Both the position numbers and the translations under genes were made by a program. Under the pieces are notes generated by a model. That model was not told the origin of the DNA. It saw only the letters and a program-made list of their open reading frames with translations, and did not search any database. Shown here in pieces: positions 11,076 through 21,585 of a DNA stretch of 64,000 nucleotides. The DNA comes from Byssothecium circinans. Taxonomy: Eukaryota > Ascomycota > Dothideomycetes > Pleosporales > Massarinaceae. The DNA lies in contig ML976986.1 of the NCBI GenBank assembly GCA_010015675.1, positions 891,981-955,980 of the forward strand, read 5' to 3'. Each line of letters starts with the position of its first letter. The first letter of the stretch is position 1.

Positions 11076-13710
11076 GAAAAGACCAACAAACTAGCAAGTC
11101 CAACGCCAAGACGCGATCTACGACCCCGCTCGATGCCTACGGGACAATCAGAAAGATGGGATGAAATCGAAGTCTTGCCCTCGAAAATACTGCAATGCTG
11201 CACACCGTCAAAACATCATGCACATGCAAGTCAAACGAGCCTCGGTACCATGAAACAAGACCAGTATCCTGGACGAAATCTTATGCCTAAATACAGCCGC
11301 TATGAAGAAGACAGCACAGTTGTATTGCCGAGTCATTCTTTGATACGTTTATCATATTCAGGAGTCACGAACTCGAATGTGAACGTTCAGATGAAATTGA
11401 GATTCTGGCTTGGACATATAAACTTTGTGCAGAATTCTGGCTCCGGAACGCACATGTCTGGTGTATGGCACACCTGTTCTTCAGGAATACAAGTGCAAAG
11501 TACACGTCTTTCAGACGAGAGCCTCGTTATGATTCATGGTCATCTCGGCTTGGGCTGTTGCTTCCTCAATGTCAAGCTAGACATGAGACCGACATGCGAT
11601 CATGGATCCTCGGGAATGCCGAATCAACTACGGAACATGTGCATCGTTTAACTACACTTTCTGAATGCGCGTTGCCTCCAAAAGGCTTGACCGGATATGC
11701 ATTGTCGTCTCCGATGTTGTTGCTGGTATTACATGGAGTACATCTGGACTTTTTCTGAGCGCAGGATTCTTGTCGAGAGCCGGATGATGCCCATCACTCG
11801 TATATAGGCACTGATCTTCTGCCATCGAGCATCCTGGCGCTGATGTTACTATGCTTTTAAGAGCAGCATTGAGAAATTCCTACACAGGATCCCGTCACGT
11901 ATGTGACGCTTTCTTAAGGTTGTTGGTATTGTGGATCTATTAAAATCTGCCGACATAGGACGGGGTCACTTTTGGGGTCGTGGATTTCTCAAGCCTTGAG
12001 AGCTGATATTATCCGGATGCGCCACGCCTTATATCCGTGTTGAAGATGAGCTGTAAAGCATAAAGGCTCTCCAGCCATTCGATACGTGCGGACAGGATTC
12101 CATATCTTCGATTGAGTAGAGGCATTTCGATTCCCTTGGATGCACACTCTCTCAATGGCAGACGTCCTTGGCCAGCGAATGGGCCATGATGGATATGCAA
12201 TATATTCGACTATACATCGGGCGTTTGGGGAATTTGGACAACTTATGTTACGACTCCTCACTCTACATTTTTGCCATACCACCTGGCTGGCATTGAGAGT
12301 AGAATTCAGCAAGATACGATATGCTTAGGTTGTTGATCAACGATTCCCATCGGAAGCACGAACACTGTCCGTTCGGTATATCTCGGCTTTGTCGCATCGT
12401 TCCCTGGAGGCACGCACTTGCTGTTGATTAAGGGCATACAACAATTTTGATGGCCCATCTCCATGATTCCATTTCTAAGACCCAGGTTCAAGTCATCATT
12501 TTATCGGGACTCGACTCAGGGAATCTACAACAGAATCATGGTCGAGGTAGCATGAAGCTCGATATTCCAAGAGTTAGTATTTCAGTATTCTATCACTCGA
12601 CATTCAACATCCGATACGAGAATTCAGCGCACCGAAATTGCGAACCAAAACCTTCAATTTGGACTTTGAGAATCTCGATTCAGGCAAAGTGCCAGGAAAG
12701 GATCAAGGGTTTCATCAACTAAAAACATTGCATACTTGCCTTTAAGTATGAAGTATACGACTTCCTGGAATGACCACATCAATACAGTGGAAAGACAATT
12801 TCCACCTCGAATTTACGTTCTTCTCTGCATCTTTCAATCACTCTTGCGCTGGTCGGCGGAGTCGTTACAGATGTAAGGGCCTTCCGGTTACTTTGCCCAT
12901 TGCAGTCCAGGAAAGGCTAATGCACATGCATACATGTGCAAGATATTGGGCACACTGTGCGCAGTTCTGAAGGCCGAATGTACGGCCAATTTTCCGCTCC
13001 AGCACCTCATTCTAGCGCCTTGATCAAAAAGTTGATGATACAAGACTCAACCTGAATCTCTTGTACCACTATTAACGTGCTAAATCTTAGGCTTTCGGCT
13101 AATATACCGCCCCCCTGAGGTACACAATATGAGCTAGCTCTATTCCCCTTGTGTTCGGACCATGAGAAGTTCACATCGAGCAACCAGCATCGGAAGACAC
13201 CACAGGTCCGGAATTTCCCAATCATATCGTCTACCTTCCAGCTTCTTGCTTCTTGTAGCCTGCATTTACCATCGCTTCCTCCGGCTTTTCCATCCCATCA
13301 GCGACTGGGTGTGCAAATGTGCGTACGCTCAAGCAGGTATTCTAAACCCCTTCGACCATATGATAGCTCATGCATTTTTTTGGCATCCGGAACCACGATA
13401 CTACACAGCAAGCTATATCATAGCTAAGACTATAACGAATACATCGAGTGGCTACGACCTTCCTTGCGACAGTATCGCCGACATCTTACGATGCAATCCC
13501 CACCCGCGCATATCTCCAGGGTTTCAACATGAGTCTCCGAAGGACTGTCACCAGACTCCCCAACGGAAATTCTAGTTTCATTAATTAAAAATGCGAACGT
13601 GTGCAGAAGCGCAAAGGCAGTCGCTGCACGCACCTACCATGTGGCATAGACGAGTTTGCCCCTCACGCACAATGCCTCTAAAATTACCCCACTACCAACT
13701 TTTATGGTAC
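11076..13710. other. Intergenic region without a supported gene
   Basis: Several open frames of 60-200 codons occur on both strands (for example the plus strand 11046-11651), but none shows recognisable motifs, a plausible intron chain or consistent codon use. I see no terminal inverted repeats, reverse transcriptase or transposase motifs. Confidence 0.45.
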
Positions 13711-13861
13711 TATATAAGTAATTTAGTTTGGAAATATTCCGTCGATGAAGCGAGTGCCTTTGGAAGGGTACTCGTGGAGACACCAGTTCAGAACTGGGCT
13801 AACTTGTAAAAATCAGATTATCGAATCCGATCGTCCAAATACCTCCCACTCCTGGTAGAGA

Positions 13862-14009
13862 TGCTTTTTTTTAAGGTTTTTTTCTTCTTTTTTCTTCTTT
13901 TTTCTTCTTTTTTCTTCTTTTTTCTTNNNNNNNNNNTTTTTTCTTCTTTTTTCTTCTTTTTTCTTCTTTTTTCTTCTTTTTTCTTTTTTTTTCTTCTTTT
14001 ATTTTTCCG
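13862..14009. repeat. TTTTTTCTTC polypyrimidine microsatellite with gap
   Basis: A 10-bp unit (T6CTTC) is repeated on both sides of ten Ns at 13927-13936. The gap is probably a repeat that could not be assembled, so true length is unknown. Confidence 0.9.
13927..13936. other. Assembly gap (10 N)
   Basis: Ten consecutive Ns inside the polypyrimidine microsatellite. Confidence 0.99.
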
Positions 14010-14635
14010 CCTACCAATGGATTTTATTGCTGTATATAAGTAATTTAGTTTGAAAATATTTCGTCGATGAAGCGAGTGCCTGTGGCAGGGCACTCGTGGA
14101 GACACGAGTTTAGAACTGGGCTAACTTTATGATGCAGATTATGGAATCCGCCCAAATACCTCCCACACGTGGTTGAGTCTTTTTTTTCTTCTTTTTTCTA
14201 TACAACTGGACTTAATTGCCGTATATCAATTAATTCGTTGGAAAATATTCTGTCGATGAAGCAAGTGCCTTTGGCCGGGCACTTGTGGAGACAACATTTC
14301 AGAACTGTGCTAACTATTCACAATCAGGTCGTCGAAACCACCCGATTCTCCCAACCGTACCTCAACCGTGGTTGAGGTTCTTTTTTTTGCTCTTTCGTTT
14401 TTTCTTAGCGGAATTGTGAGCATTTTGGTTAAGTGGACTATGCGCCTGCCTTGGAGCCTTCTCTAATTCCCCGCATTTCCCTTTATCTCGCAGATGCGTT
14501 TGCGTTTCGCCCATTGGGCTACACGCCTGCTCTTTTTGGTGTGTTCAGAATCTTCCCCAATTCCTCGCAGAATCGTTCGGAATTCCTCGCATTCCTGGCT
14601 GGGTTCTCTTCTCCCATTCACCTTATACATGCATT

Positions 14636-14757
14636 GGTGGTTTGGTCTAGTGGGTATACGCTTGCTTTTGCTTTGTTCTCTTCAAAGTGGTTAGTGCCTG
14701 CCCTCCTGGACGGCTCGGGTTCGATTCTGGGTCTGGGCAGCTTGAGAGTCTTTTTTT
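14636..14757 (+). other. tRNA-like box A / box B pair with T-run (possible SINE or tRNA relic)
   Basis: TGGTCTAGTGG at 14643 fits an internal RNA polymerase III box A, and GGTTCGATTC at 14718 fits box B. A run of seven T at about 14751 would act as a Pol III terminator. The boxes are 75 bp apart, too far for an intron-less tRNA. The T-arm has one mismatch, and no clean acceptor stem can be drawn. It is best described as a tRNA-derived relic or SINE head, not a working tRNA gene. Confidence 0.35.
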
Positions 14758-15646
14758 GCTGCCCACGACGCCCTTACCTCCCACAGTATCACGCACGACA
14801 ACAGCGGAGCTCTGAAGAAGGTGGTAATAATGTCTACAGCGCTCTCATGATCTACGGGCAACTTTTCATCATATGTGCACATGAGGGGGTTGCTTGATAT
14901 GGGGCGATGGAGATGCTGCGAGCCGACGCTGGGAGAGGCCCAAACACGCCACACTCGCTGCGCCAGAGGGCTCCCCCGCAGCAACACCGCGTCGGCGGCA
15001 CCGAGCACCCTGCGAGCAACAGCTGTTATACGCTCTCATCCTTCTCCTCACCCATACGACAACATTACGCTACTGCAGGCGCTTCAGAAGCCAAACCACC
15101 AGCCTCGATCCTCACGCCCCGCAGACGCGCCCTCGTACGAACGCTGCCGCTCCATCGCCCACCACACGGTCCCCGCGGAGATATCCCTCGATCAAGAACA
15201 AGGCGATGCTTGGACAGTGGTCAGCGAGCCCAGCGCAGCCGAATGTCACACCTGTTACAAGATTACGTCGAATCACGGCAATGCGAAGGGCCCATTTCAT
15301 GGTAAAGCCGCTAAGCAGAAGAAAGGCGTACTCCCGAAGCTGCGGAAACACTCTCACGGGAAACACTGTATGATCAATGACTTGAGAAGACCAATGACTG
15401 CAGCGAAGAACTAAATGGACTCAAGGTGTGCTACATGCCCCAAAACAACGCCGATGAACGGGATTCAAGGTAGGCTATACGAAAGACAATAGTGAGCAAG
15501 TCTAGGTAGGGATATCTCGCATTATTGAACTTGCATGGAACAATCTATGGTGGATATCGCTCTCAGGATGCCCTAGCCAACAATATAGACATTGCCGGAA
15601 AAGGAGATGCCTCTATCCAAATCGCTACAATAGATTTGGTCTGCAG
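14758..15646. other. Intergenic region without a supported gene
   Basis: Overlapping open frames of up to 179 codons on the plus strand (14875-15414) are present in all three frames at once, which reflects high GC rather than coding. The 3' end near 15600 is the likely terminator region of the SRR1-like gene that ends at 15647. Confidence 0.45.
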
Positions 15647-16749
15647 TCATTTGCTGTGTAGACCGAATCCTTCCAGAACAGTCCCCCAGTATTTATAGTC
15701 TTTGAAGGTTTTGTTGACATCTCTAGTGAGCGGATCATCTTCTCCGCACTCCTTTCTTTCCTCCGACTCACGAAATCCCTCTACTTCATTCCCTACGTGT
15801 ATTTTCTTACAGAACAAAAGGTCGGGTAGATCTGACTTCTTGACTGCACCTTGCAGTATTTGACGGACAGGAAACCCAGGAGCGCCTTGCGCGAAAACGC
15901 ACGAAGTCGGGTTGATATGCTGGATAGCTTTGTCCAACTCCACGAACTCGACGTGGCTCCCAAGGTCGGCATAGAATGCTTTATCGGAGGGTGTATAATC
16001 TCTATCGTAAAGGTACACGTGTTGTACCGCTTCGCTATTTAGCCTCGAGGCAGCATGGAATGCGAAGAGGTGGAGTGCCATGTCTTTTTTGCGCTGATCA
16101 AGCGTTCGACTCCCGGTGCGAGAGGGTGATGCCAGTCTAAGACAGACCACATTGCTGTACAAGACCATGCCTCTGTTCTGGTCCACTTGATCCTTAAACG
16201 TTTTCAATATTTCCTCACTCTTGAAATAAGTCGCTTTCGTTTCGTTGAGCAAGTCGGCCGGTATGTCGCCTTCAGCTGTCTGGGGGAAGAAGAAGGCCAC
16301 CTTTCCGTTTTTGGTGTGTGGTATCATCTTCTCACTTGTTGGGCCCTCCTTCAAAAATTGTTCCATATCACCCGCATCTTGACCCTTGATTGACTGTCTG
16401 AGATTGTCAAGGAGACGGTTGAAAAGTCCGTCATTCGGTAACATTAAATCTTGGTGAGAGTTAAAGACTGGTACGAATTTCCTGGTACGATTTTGTTAGT
16501 CACCGAAAGAAAACCCTCCAAGGCTATGGCTGCTCACCCGCCTGCCGCCCACAAGTCTCCCACGACTTGAGATGTCATTCCCGATCCAGCGGGATCAGAA
16601 CTGACACTTTCTCCAGCATTGACCTTTGCGCACGTATCGACAACTTCTTTGATAAATCCGGCATTAAAGATTCGATCTTTCTTGTCTTTCTAGTATGCGC
16701 TCACGTCTGCGGCACTAGCACAGGTCTTGACGGTAATTTTGTCGGACAT
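15647..16749 (-). CDS. SRR1-domain protein, copy 1 (one in-frame stop near the N-terminus)
   Basis: Two exons (16749-16538, 16481-15647; 56-bp GT-AG intron) give 348 codons ending in TAA/TAG context at 15647. The C-terminal part shows the SRR1-like domain: NVVCLRLASPSR, a helix with HLFAFHAA, YLYDRDYTPSDKAFY, LGSHVEF and VFAQGAPGFPVRQIL. SRR1-family proteins are poorly understood; the plant founder acts in red-light and clock signalling, and fungal roles are unknown. Codon 20 is TAG (16692-16690), directly after a Tyr codon, where copy 2 at 17586-18627 has a second Tyr (DYY versus AY-stop). Downstream ATGs at 16578 (residue 58) or 16444 could start a shorter protein that keeps the domain. The CIGLGS-type glycine motif of copy 2 is CLRLAS here, a further sign of relaxed constraint. 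Confidence 0.65.
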
Positions 16750-17585
16750 GTTGGCGTGGTCGGGAAATAGGTGGATAAAATAGGCTCTGACAAGGCAACT
16801 CTGAAAGTTTGATATTAACGGTAATTGTTGCTGGAGGTCGATTGAGAATGTATAAAGGAAAGAGCGGGAGAGGACGTCTTTTTATACCACACCTGTGCAC
16901 GGACATCTCGGTAGCAAGATGCATCGCTCTATGCTATGACTCCATCGTACGACCAGGACCAACTTTGACTCCTCAACATTCTGACTAGGTATTCTTCGGC
17001 CTCGTTATCATGACTGGAAGGTTTGAACGATATACTCGAGCGACACAGTCACGAGAGCGACGCCGATTAAGCTTTACGAAACCTGTGCGTGGAAAGTCCC
17101 AGTCCAAAGATAAGGAATTTGGTGATACGGAGGCCGGCCGATAGTTCTGGCTCACAATTGTTTGAGAAGCTACTGGAAACGAGAAAGATAGGTGTTGAGT
17201 ATTGGGTAGTTTTATACTTCAGCCGCACCTACTCCTCAGTGGTGACACGATACTATGACTCCAAGTCACCGGAGTCATTGAAGGATGAGTCATACTATGA
17301 CAACTCACTTGACGTCACTAATAAATAGGTGTTTCCAGCACGTCGTTGATACACCTTCAAACTTGGTTCGACCTACTGAGATACCTGGGGGAGAATTAAT
17401 GTTGTGACTGCACATGGCTGACTCAAAAGCTCCCATCCTTACGAACGCAAATATTATCTATTGTTTGCTACATACAAATCGAATAGCCTGCAAGGAGTGC
17501 ACTTCCGGTGGATCCCCCACATCTGTGCAACGCTCCAAGGGGAGGTACAAGAAAACCAAATCCGACAAAAGAAAGCATCGAGAAG
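16750..17585. other. Upstream region of SRR1-like copy 1
   Basis: Between the two SRR1-like genes, which point the same way. Small open frames are present but unconvincing. It contains bZIP-type sites listed separately. Confidence 0.5.
16937..17317. promoter_or_regulatory. Cluster of TGACTC/GAGTCA and one CRE palindrome
   Basis: TGACTC occurs at 16937 and 16966 and again at 17256, GAGTCA at 17272, a full AP-1/Gcn4-type TGAGTCA at 17286 and a full CRE palindrome TGACGTCA at 17310. These are consensus sites for fungal bZIP factors. They lie 190-570 bp upstream of the start of SRR1-like copy 1. Binding is inferred from consensus only. Confidence 0.45.
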
Positions 17586-18627
17586 CTACAACTTCACATA
17601 CAACGAAATATTTCCCCTAGGCGGGAAGCCTTTAAATACAAGCCGATATTCTTTCAGCATGCGAGCAACACTTCGGTTCTCAGGGTCTTTGTCCTTTTCA
17701 TCCGCCTCCCTTTGATTGTCGAACTCTTCTGGCGATTCAACACCCTCACAGAAGATCGCAGCGGGTCTCTTTTTGCCCTCGGTGATATCTGCTAACATCT
17801 GCCGAGAAGGGGAGCCTGCAGTGCCCTGAACAACCACAAGCGTATGAACGTCGATGGCCTCGAAAGCTTCGTGAAGCTTTGGAAATTGTAGGTTGGCGTT
17901 TATGGACCTGTAGAAACCTTTATCTTCGACGCTCTAATCCCGGTCCCAAAGTATGACCGGGGTATAATCAGAGGCAGAAGGCTTCAGAAAGACGGCTGCG
18001 CGAAAAGCGAGGATATGTTGAGCTAATCCTGTCAGGCAATCTTTATAGAAGTCATCATGCGTGCCTTTTTTGACCAAAGACGGTGATCCGAGTCCGATAC
18101 AAACGACTTTGTTGATCTTGATCTTGGAAGATTGTAGAGCGAGCTCGAGTCTGGAGGTAGGCCACCAACTTTCGGCGCAGCCCTGGGCTCCAGAAATCAG
18201 ATCCCAGCGTAAGCGTCCGTGGCCGTTTTTGATGGCAGGAGACACAAGGTGTCGTTTTTCTGCCATTTCATGGTAGATACTACGCATCGTCCAGTAAGGA
18301 GGGACTGACTCCCCCAGGCTGGGGTTGATCAGTCTCAGCGATGAGAAATACCAGGGTGAGAGTGGAACCCTACCAAATTATTCGTCAGTGATCTATCTAT
18401 TCTAGGGCTAATGCTTTTACATACTTATCAATTAGGAACCCCCTGAACTGCTCGAATTTGTCCGCCTCGCCGTAAATGTTTGTGAACCTGAGACACTGGT
18501 CGCCCATTTTCAGCTTCTCGAACTTGGCGTCGACTTGTTTGAGGAATTCGAGCGTAAATAAAGGCTTATCTCCGCGGCGCGTATAGTAATCTTCAACCTG
18601 ACCCTCCACAGTCCGATCTGGTGCCAT
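17586..18627 (-). pseudogene. SRR1-domain protein, copy 2, interrupted by one in-frame TAG
   Basis: Two exons (18627-18425, 18369-17586; 54-bp GT-AG intron) form one frame of 329 codons. It contains the SRR1-like motifs KVVCIGLGSPS, LAQHILAFRAA, VILWDRD, KGFY and VVVQGTAGSPSRQML. It aligns along its length with copy 1 at 15647-16749, including the intron position. A TAG at 17936-17934 (codon 213) follows WDRD exactly where copy 1 has Tyr (DRDYTPSDKAFY). Reading frame, composition and similarity continue unchanged for another 115 codons, so this is a recent single-base break, a sequencing error, or a programmed readthrough. The part before the stop keeps only the first half of the domain. Confidence 0.7.
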
Positions 18628-18773
18628 CGTTATAGAATCGGAAATGATCGAGAGCTCTCGTTGAGTAGTAATAAAGATACAGGTGAACCTTCAGTTATAA
18701 TAAAGCGAAGTGCAATTTGAAGTTATGTAGAGTGTTGTTGCTGTGTGATGAGCGAGCTTATATACCTCAAGTA

Positions 18774-18839
18774 TGACTCTTATATATGGAGTCACCAACT
18801 TGTGACTAACGACTATAGGTATAGAGTCATCGAGAAGGT
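18774..18839. promoter_or_regulatory. TGACTC/GAGTCA cluster and TATA motifs upstream of SRR1-like copy 2
   Basis: TGACTC at 18774, GAGTCA at 18789 and 18834, with TATATA-type motifs at 18759 and 18781, lie 130-215 bp upstream of the ATG at 18627. The same hexamers cluster upstream of copy 1, which suggests a shared bZIP input kept after gene duplication. Confidence 0.45.
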
Positions 18840-18933
18840 AGGCTAGCCGAGGGTGTAACCATAACGCCAACGTCGCAGCTCATCCTTCGCAATCGGAGTG
18901 GGCCAAGGGACGTGATTTGGCCGAGTGGAATGT

Positions 18934-20352
18934 TCAAGTCAGGGGGATTCGACCGTTCGTAGGACGTGAACAATTCCTGAGGGGCAGAGTATTGACAGGG
19001 GCTCGGCTGGTCATGGAACGCTGGAGTAAGGCAATGATTTGGTCGGAGAGCATTTGTTGATCCCAGGAAGAGAACCGATCGAAGCTAGTGAGTGCATCGA
19101 CCTGATCAAAAATTTTGAGGTCGTTATTTTGGTAGGCAGCAGTGCATGGCGTCAGGTATGGATCCAGCTTCAAGTCCATGAAGTCATTGCCAGGGAGCGA
19201 CATAGATGCATTGGGAATGCTTGAAGTATTGCGTCTTGCTAGAGCGTGCATAAATGAAAATGTTGCGGCGGTGGCTGGTGGATCGCCGCCGGCCGGCGTG
19301 GTGTCGGGATTGGAGACGCGGCGTCCAGCTTTGAACAAGCACTGGAGAAAATCTCTCATATGTTGCTCTGAACTGAAGTCTCCATTCTCCAGTATTGGTC
19401 TTAGTTGTCGCGTAATCTCCAAATCCCACTCTATTTCGGACGAAGAGATATGTTGATTTGAACCAGGAAGACCACGGACTTCAGCCCAGACCTGCGCGTA
19501 ATTCTCATGCTCGAGCAAATTACGGACAGTTTGACTGGAGTCCCAAGTAGTTGATTTTTGCCCACATCGGCCGACATGACCAGTGCGATCGCTCCAAGTA
19601 GAGCTGACGTGGCGGCAACCCGTGAACCCACACCCATATAGACGTCTCATTTGAACGGGACGCCATGCGTGCTCCTTTTCGGGATGATGTTTTGCCATGT
19701 GACTTGTCAAAGCATTTTTACTGCGAAAGACGAGAGAGGAGCAAACTGGGGCTTTGCAAAGCCACTGCAAGTCCGTATTGTCGAGATGCTCCCTCCTCTC
19801 GTGGACGTTCAAATCGTATTTGCCCCGAAACGTTATCATGTGTCCCGCCTCTGCGCAGAACGTGCAGAATAAGGTTGGTAAATCTAGCCCATCTAGATGT
19901 TGACAAGAGTTCTGAGTGGTAGTAGAATCTACTGCTTCGGGCTGTCGCGACGGCTCAAAGAAGAAAGATTCACGATGTCCACTGTGACGGCTTGCTTGAG
20001 CTTCAATGAGTGTCGAACTAGTCGATGAATGCTTCGCGTGGCTGGCATTGGATGGAAGATGATCTGCTAGTGTAGGTCTCAGTACACTATGTTTCCGAGA
20101 AATTTACAAGTAGCACGTACGGTCAAGAGGCAGAGGTCTTGCTGCAGGCTCCATAGGTTCAGTGGAAAAAAACTCGTTTCCGAGGGCTGGTCCTGCTTTC
20201 ATACTGGCAGCGGGGATGGCGGGACATCTAGCGCTCGTGGACTCAAGAAATCGAATAGCTCGGTCGTATTTCCGGCGGCCTTCATAAAGCTGTAGAAGAA
20301 CTGCCTTCGCAATGATACTGTTCAACACGGTGATAATCACGTGGTCTTCCAT
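18934..20352 (-). CDS. C2H2 zinc-finger protein
   Basis: Two exons (20352-20121, 20066-18934) separated by a 54-bp GT-AG intron encode 454 residues. The intron end was chosen because only the acceptor at 20067 keeps the frame. After about 150 residues of polar, probably disordered sequence come three consecutive finger-like modules: CTFCAEAGH…H-ERREH, CKAPVCSS…HMAKHH, and CGFTGCRH…HVGRC (a C2HC variant). The middle finger has the CX4C spacing common in fungal C2H2 proteins. The C-terminal third has no known domain. Such proteins are usually nuclear DNA-binding regulators. No target or pathway can be read from the sequence. It lies directly upstream of the SRR1-like pair in the same orientation. 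Confidence 0.75.
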
Positions 20353-20737
20353 TTCGTATCAGTGTCGCTTACCGAGAGCTCTTGCGTAGCTTAGAGGTTG
20401 GTCTTGGAGCGGAATTCGACGGAATTCGAGTGAAAGGACTAGTTGTGGAACGAGGTAGGGGTAGAGAACTCGGTTTAGTTGCGAGGTGAGGCAAACAACG
20501 AATAGAAGAAGTTGAAGTGACTGTCCGCATGAATAGATTACGATAATTAGCGTGTATAAAGAGTGACGTAGTAACAAGCACCCAAGAACGGACTCGAGAT
20601 TGCCGCATAGCGACTGCAGAATTGCGGGTATGTTGTTTTATCAGAAGGCTTAGAGAACCCAATAACGAGCATTCAGAGTGAGTTTTGACCGTGAAACTGA
20701 ATGAGTAGATCCTGAAACGGTCGCGCGCTGGAGCAAG
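20353..20737. other. Intergenic region (upstream of the C2H2 gene)
   Basis: Likely promoter of the minus-strand C2H2 gene. A 142-codon minus frame (20369-20797) crosses it, but its sequence is Ser/Arg-rich and unlike any family. Confidence 0.4.
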
Positions 20738-20947
20738 ATGGCTCTGAGGAATTGGATGATGGCGGCTGCTAGACCGGTTGACCGGGCTCAGGAGCAAACC
20801 AAAGTTCTATTAAATCTGGCCAATCGAGGATCAATCGACAAAGGCCAGGCCGTGGATCTGCGAGAAGTAGCGGAAACGCTTGCGAGAACTATAAATCAAG
20901 TCGAGCGTCGAGCTAAACAAACATTGAGTGGAACGACAAGCTCGTGA
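20738..20947 (+). CDS. Possible small protein, 69 residues
   Basis: The frame starts with ATG in a good fungal context (AAGATGGCT) and encodes a charged, helix-prone peptide (for example DLREVAETLARTI and NQVERRAKQTL) with no signal peptide or membrane segment. It looks more like protein than its neighbours, but I recognise no family, and no flanking exon can be joined convincingly. It could equally be chance. Confidence 0.25.
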   Translation: MALRNWMMAAARPVDRAQEQTKVLLNLANRGSIDKGQAVDLREVAETLARTINQVERRAKQTLSGTTSS

Positions 20948-21585
20948 AAACTTCATCCCTCCTCCCAGAGACAATTCTAATGGCAAGGCCGTTAGGGTAC
21001 GAAGTGACACTGCGTTGCAGGTGTTCGATCCATCGTCAACAAGGCCGGTCTCTTTCCGCATCCTTGAGAAGGTTATATAGAGTGCTAACGGAGATTGCAA
21101 AACGACGTGTTCTGTGGGTGCAGGTGAAGCGTGGTGTAAATTAAGCTTTCGTTCCAACTCCTTTTGTGCTTAGCCTCTTACCCCTGCCTAGGTTAGTCAG
21201 CCCCCGCCCACGAGTCGCGACGATAATGTTCACACCAGTGTCACTCAGATCATGACTCGCTCATCCTAAAGTACATTCAGAGGGGTTCATGACATCACTT
21301 GATCCGTACGAACCTTTTCACATGTTTGACGCCATAACTAGCTACATGAGCGGGCGCCGTTCCATCATGTGGAGGAAAGGGAGCACCAACATGCACGCGG
21401 CAGTGTAGAGAAGGAAGAGCAAGCAGCAGGAGAACCTAGTCACCAGTACTAACACGCTCTCGAGGAAACAACAAATACGGCGTCAACGATGAACAGTACA
21501 TGAATATGAACCCCCGGTAGGGTTTGCATGGCTCCAGTAAATTGAAGAACAACGTTCCTCAGGCATCGTCAACGAGCAGGCATCG
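20948..21585. other. Intergenic region without a supported gene
   Basis: No open frame with recognisable features. It probably contains the 3' untranslated region of the F-box gene. Confidence 0.45.

Larger units (their letters stand above)
13711..14390. repeat. Three-copy repeat unit of about 150 bp with pyrimidine tails
   Basis: Copies start at 13711, 14033 and 14222, each with TATAT(A/C)A. They share AAATATTC/TCGTCGATGAAGC-like, AGTGCCT, GGGCACT/GGGTACT, GTGGAGACA and CAGAACTG/AGAACTGGGCTAAC blocks, then CTCCCA and TGGTTGAG. Each copy ends in a T/C-rich tract: about 150 nt of T6CTTC repeats after copy 1 (with an assembly gap), shorter tracts after copies 2 and 3. No open frame is conserved among copies. 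Confidence 0.85.

Noticed and set aside
14433..15414. Plus-strand frames of 154 and 179 codons
   Set aside because: Several frames are open at once in GC-rich or repetitive DNA, and none has a recognisable domain or consistent start.
20369..20797. 142-codon minus-strand frame
   Set aside because: Ser/Arg-rich, no homology recognised, lies in the promoter of the C2H2 gene.
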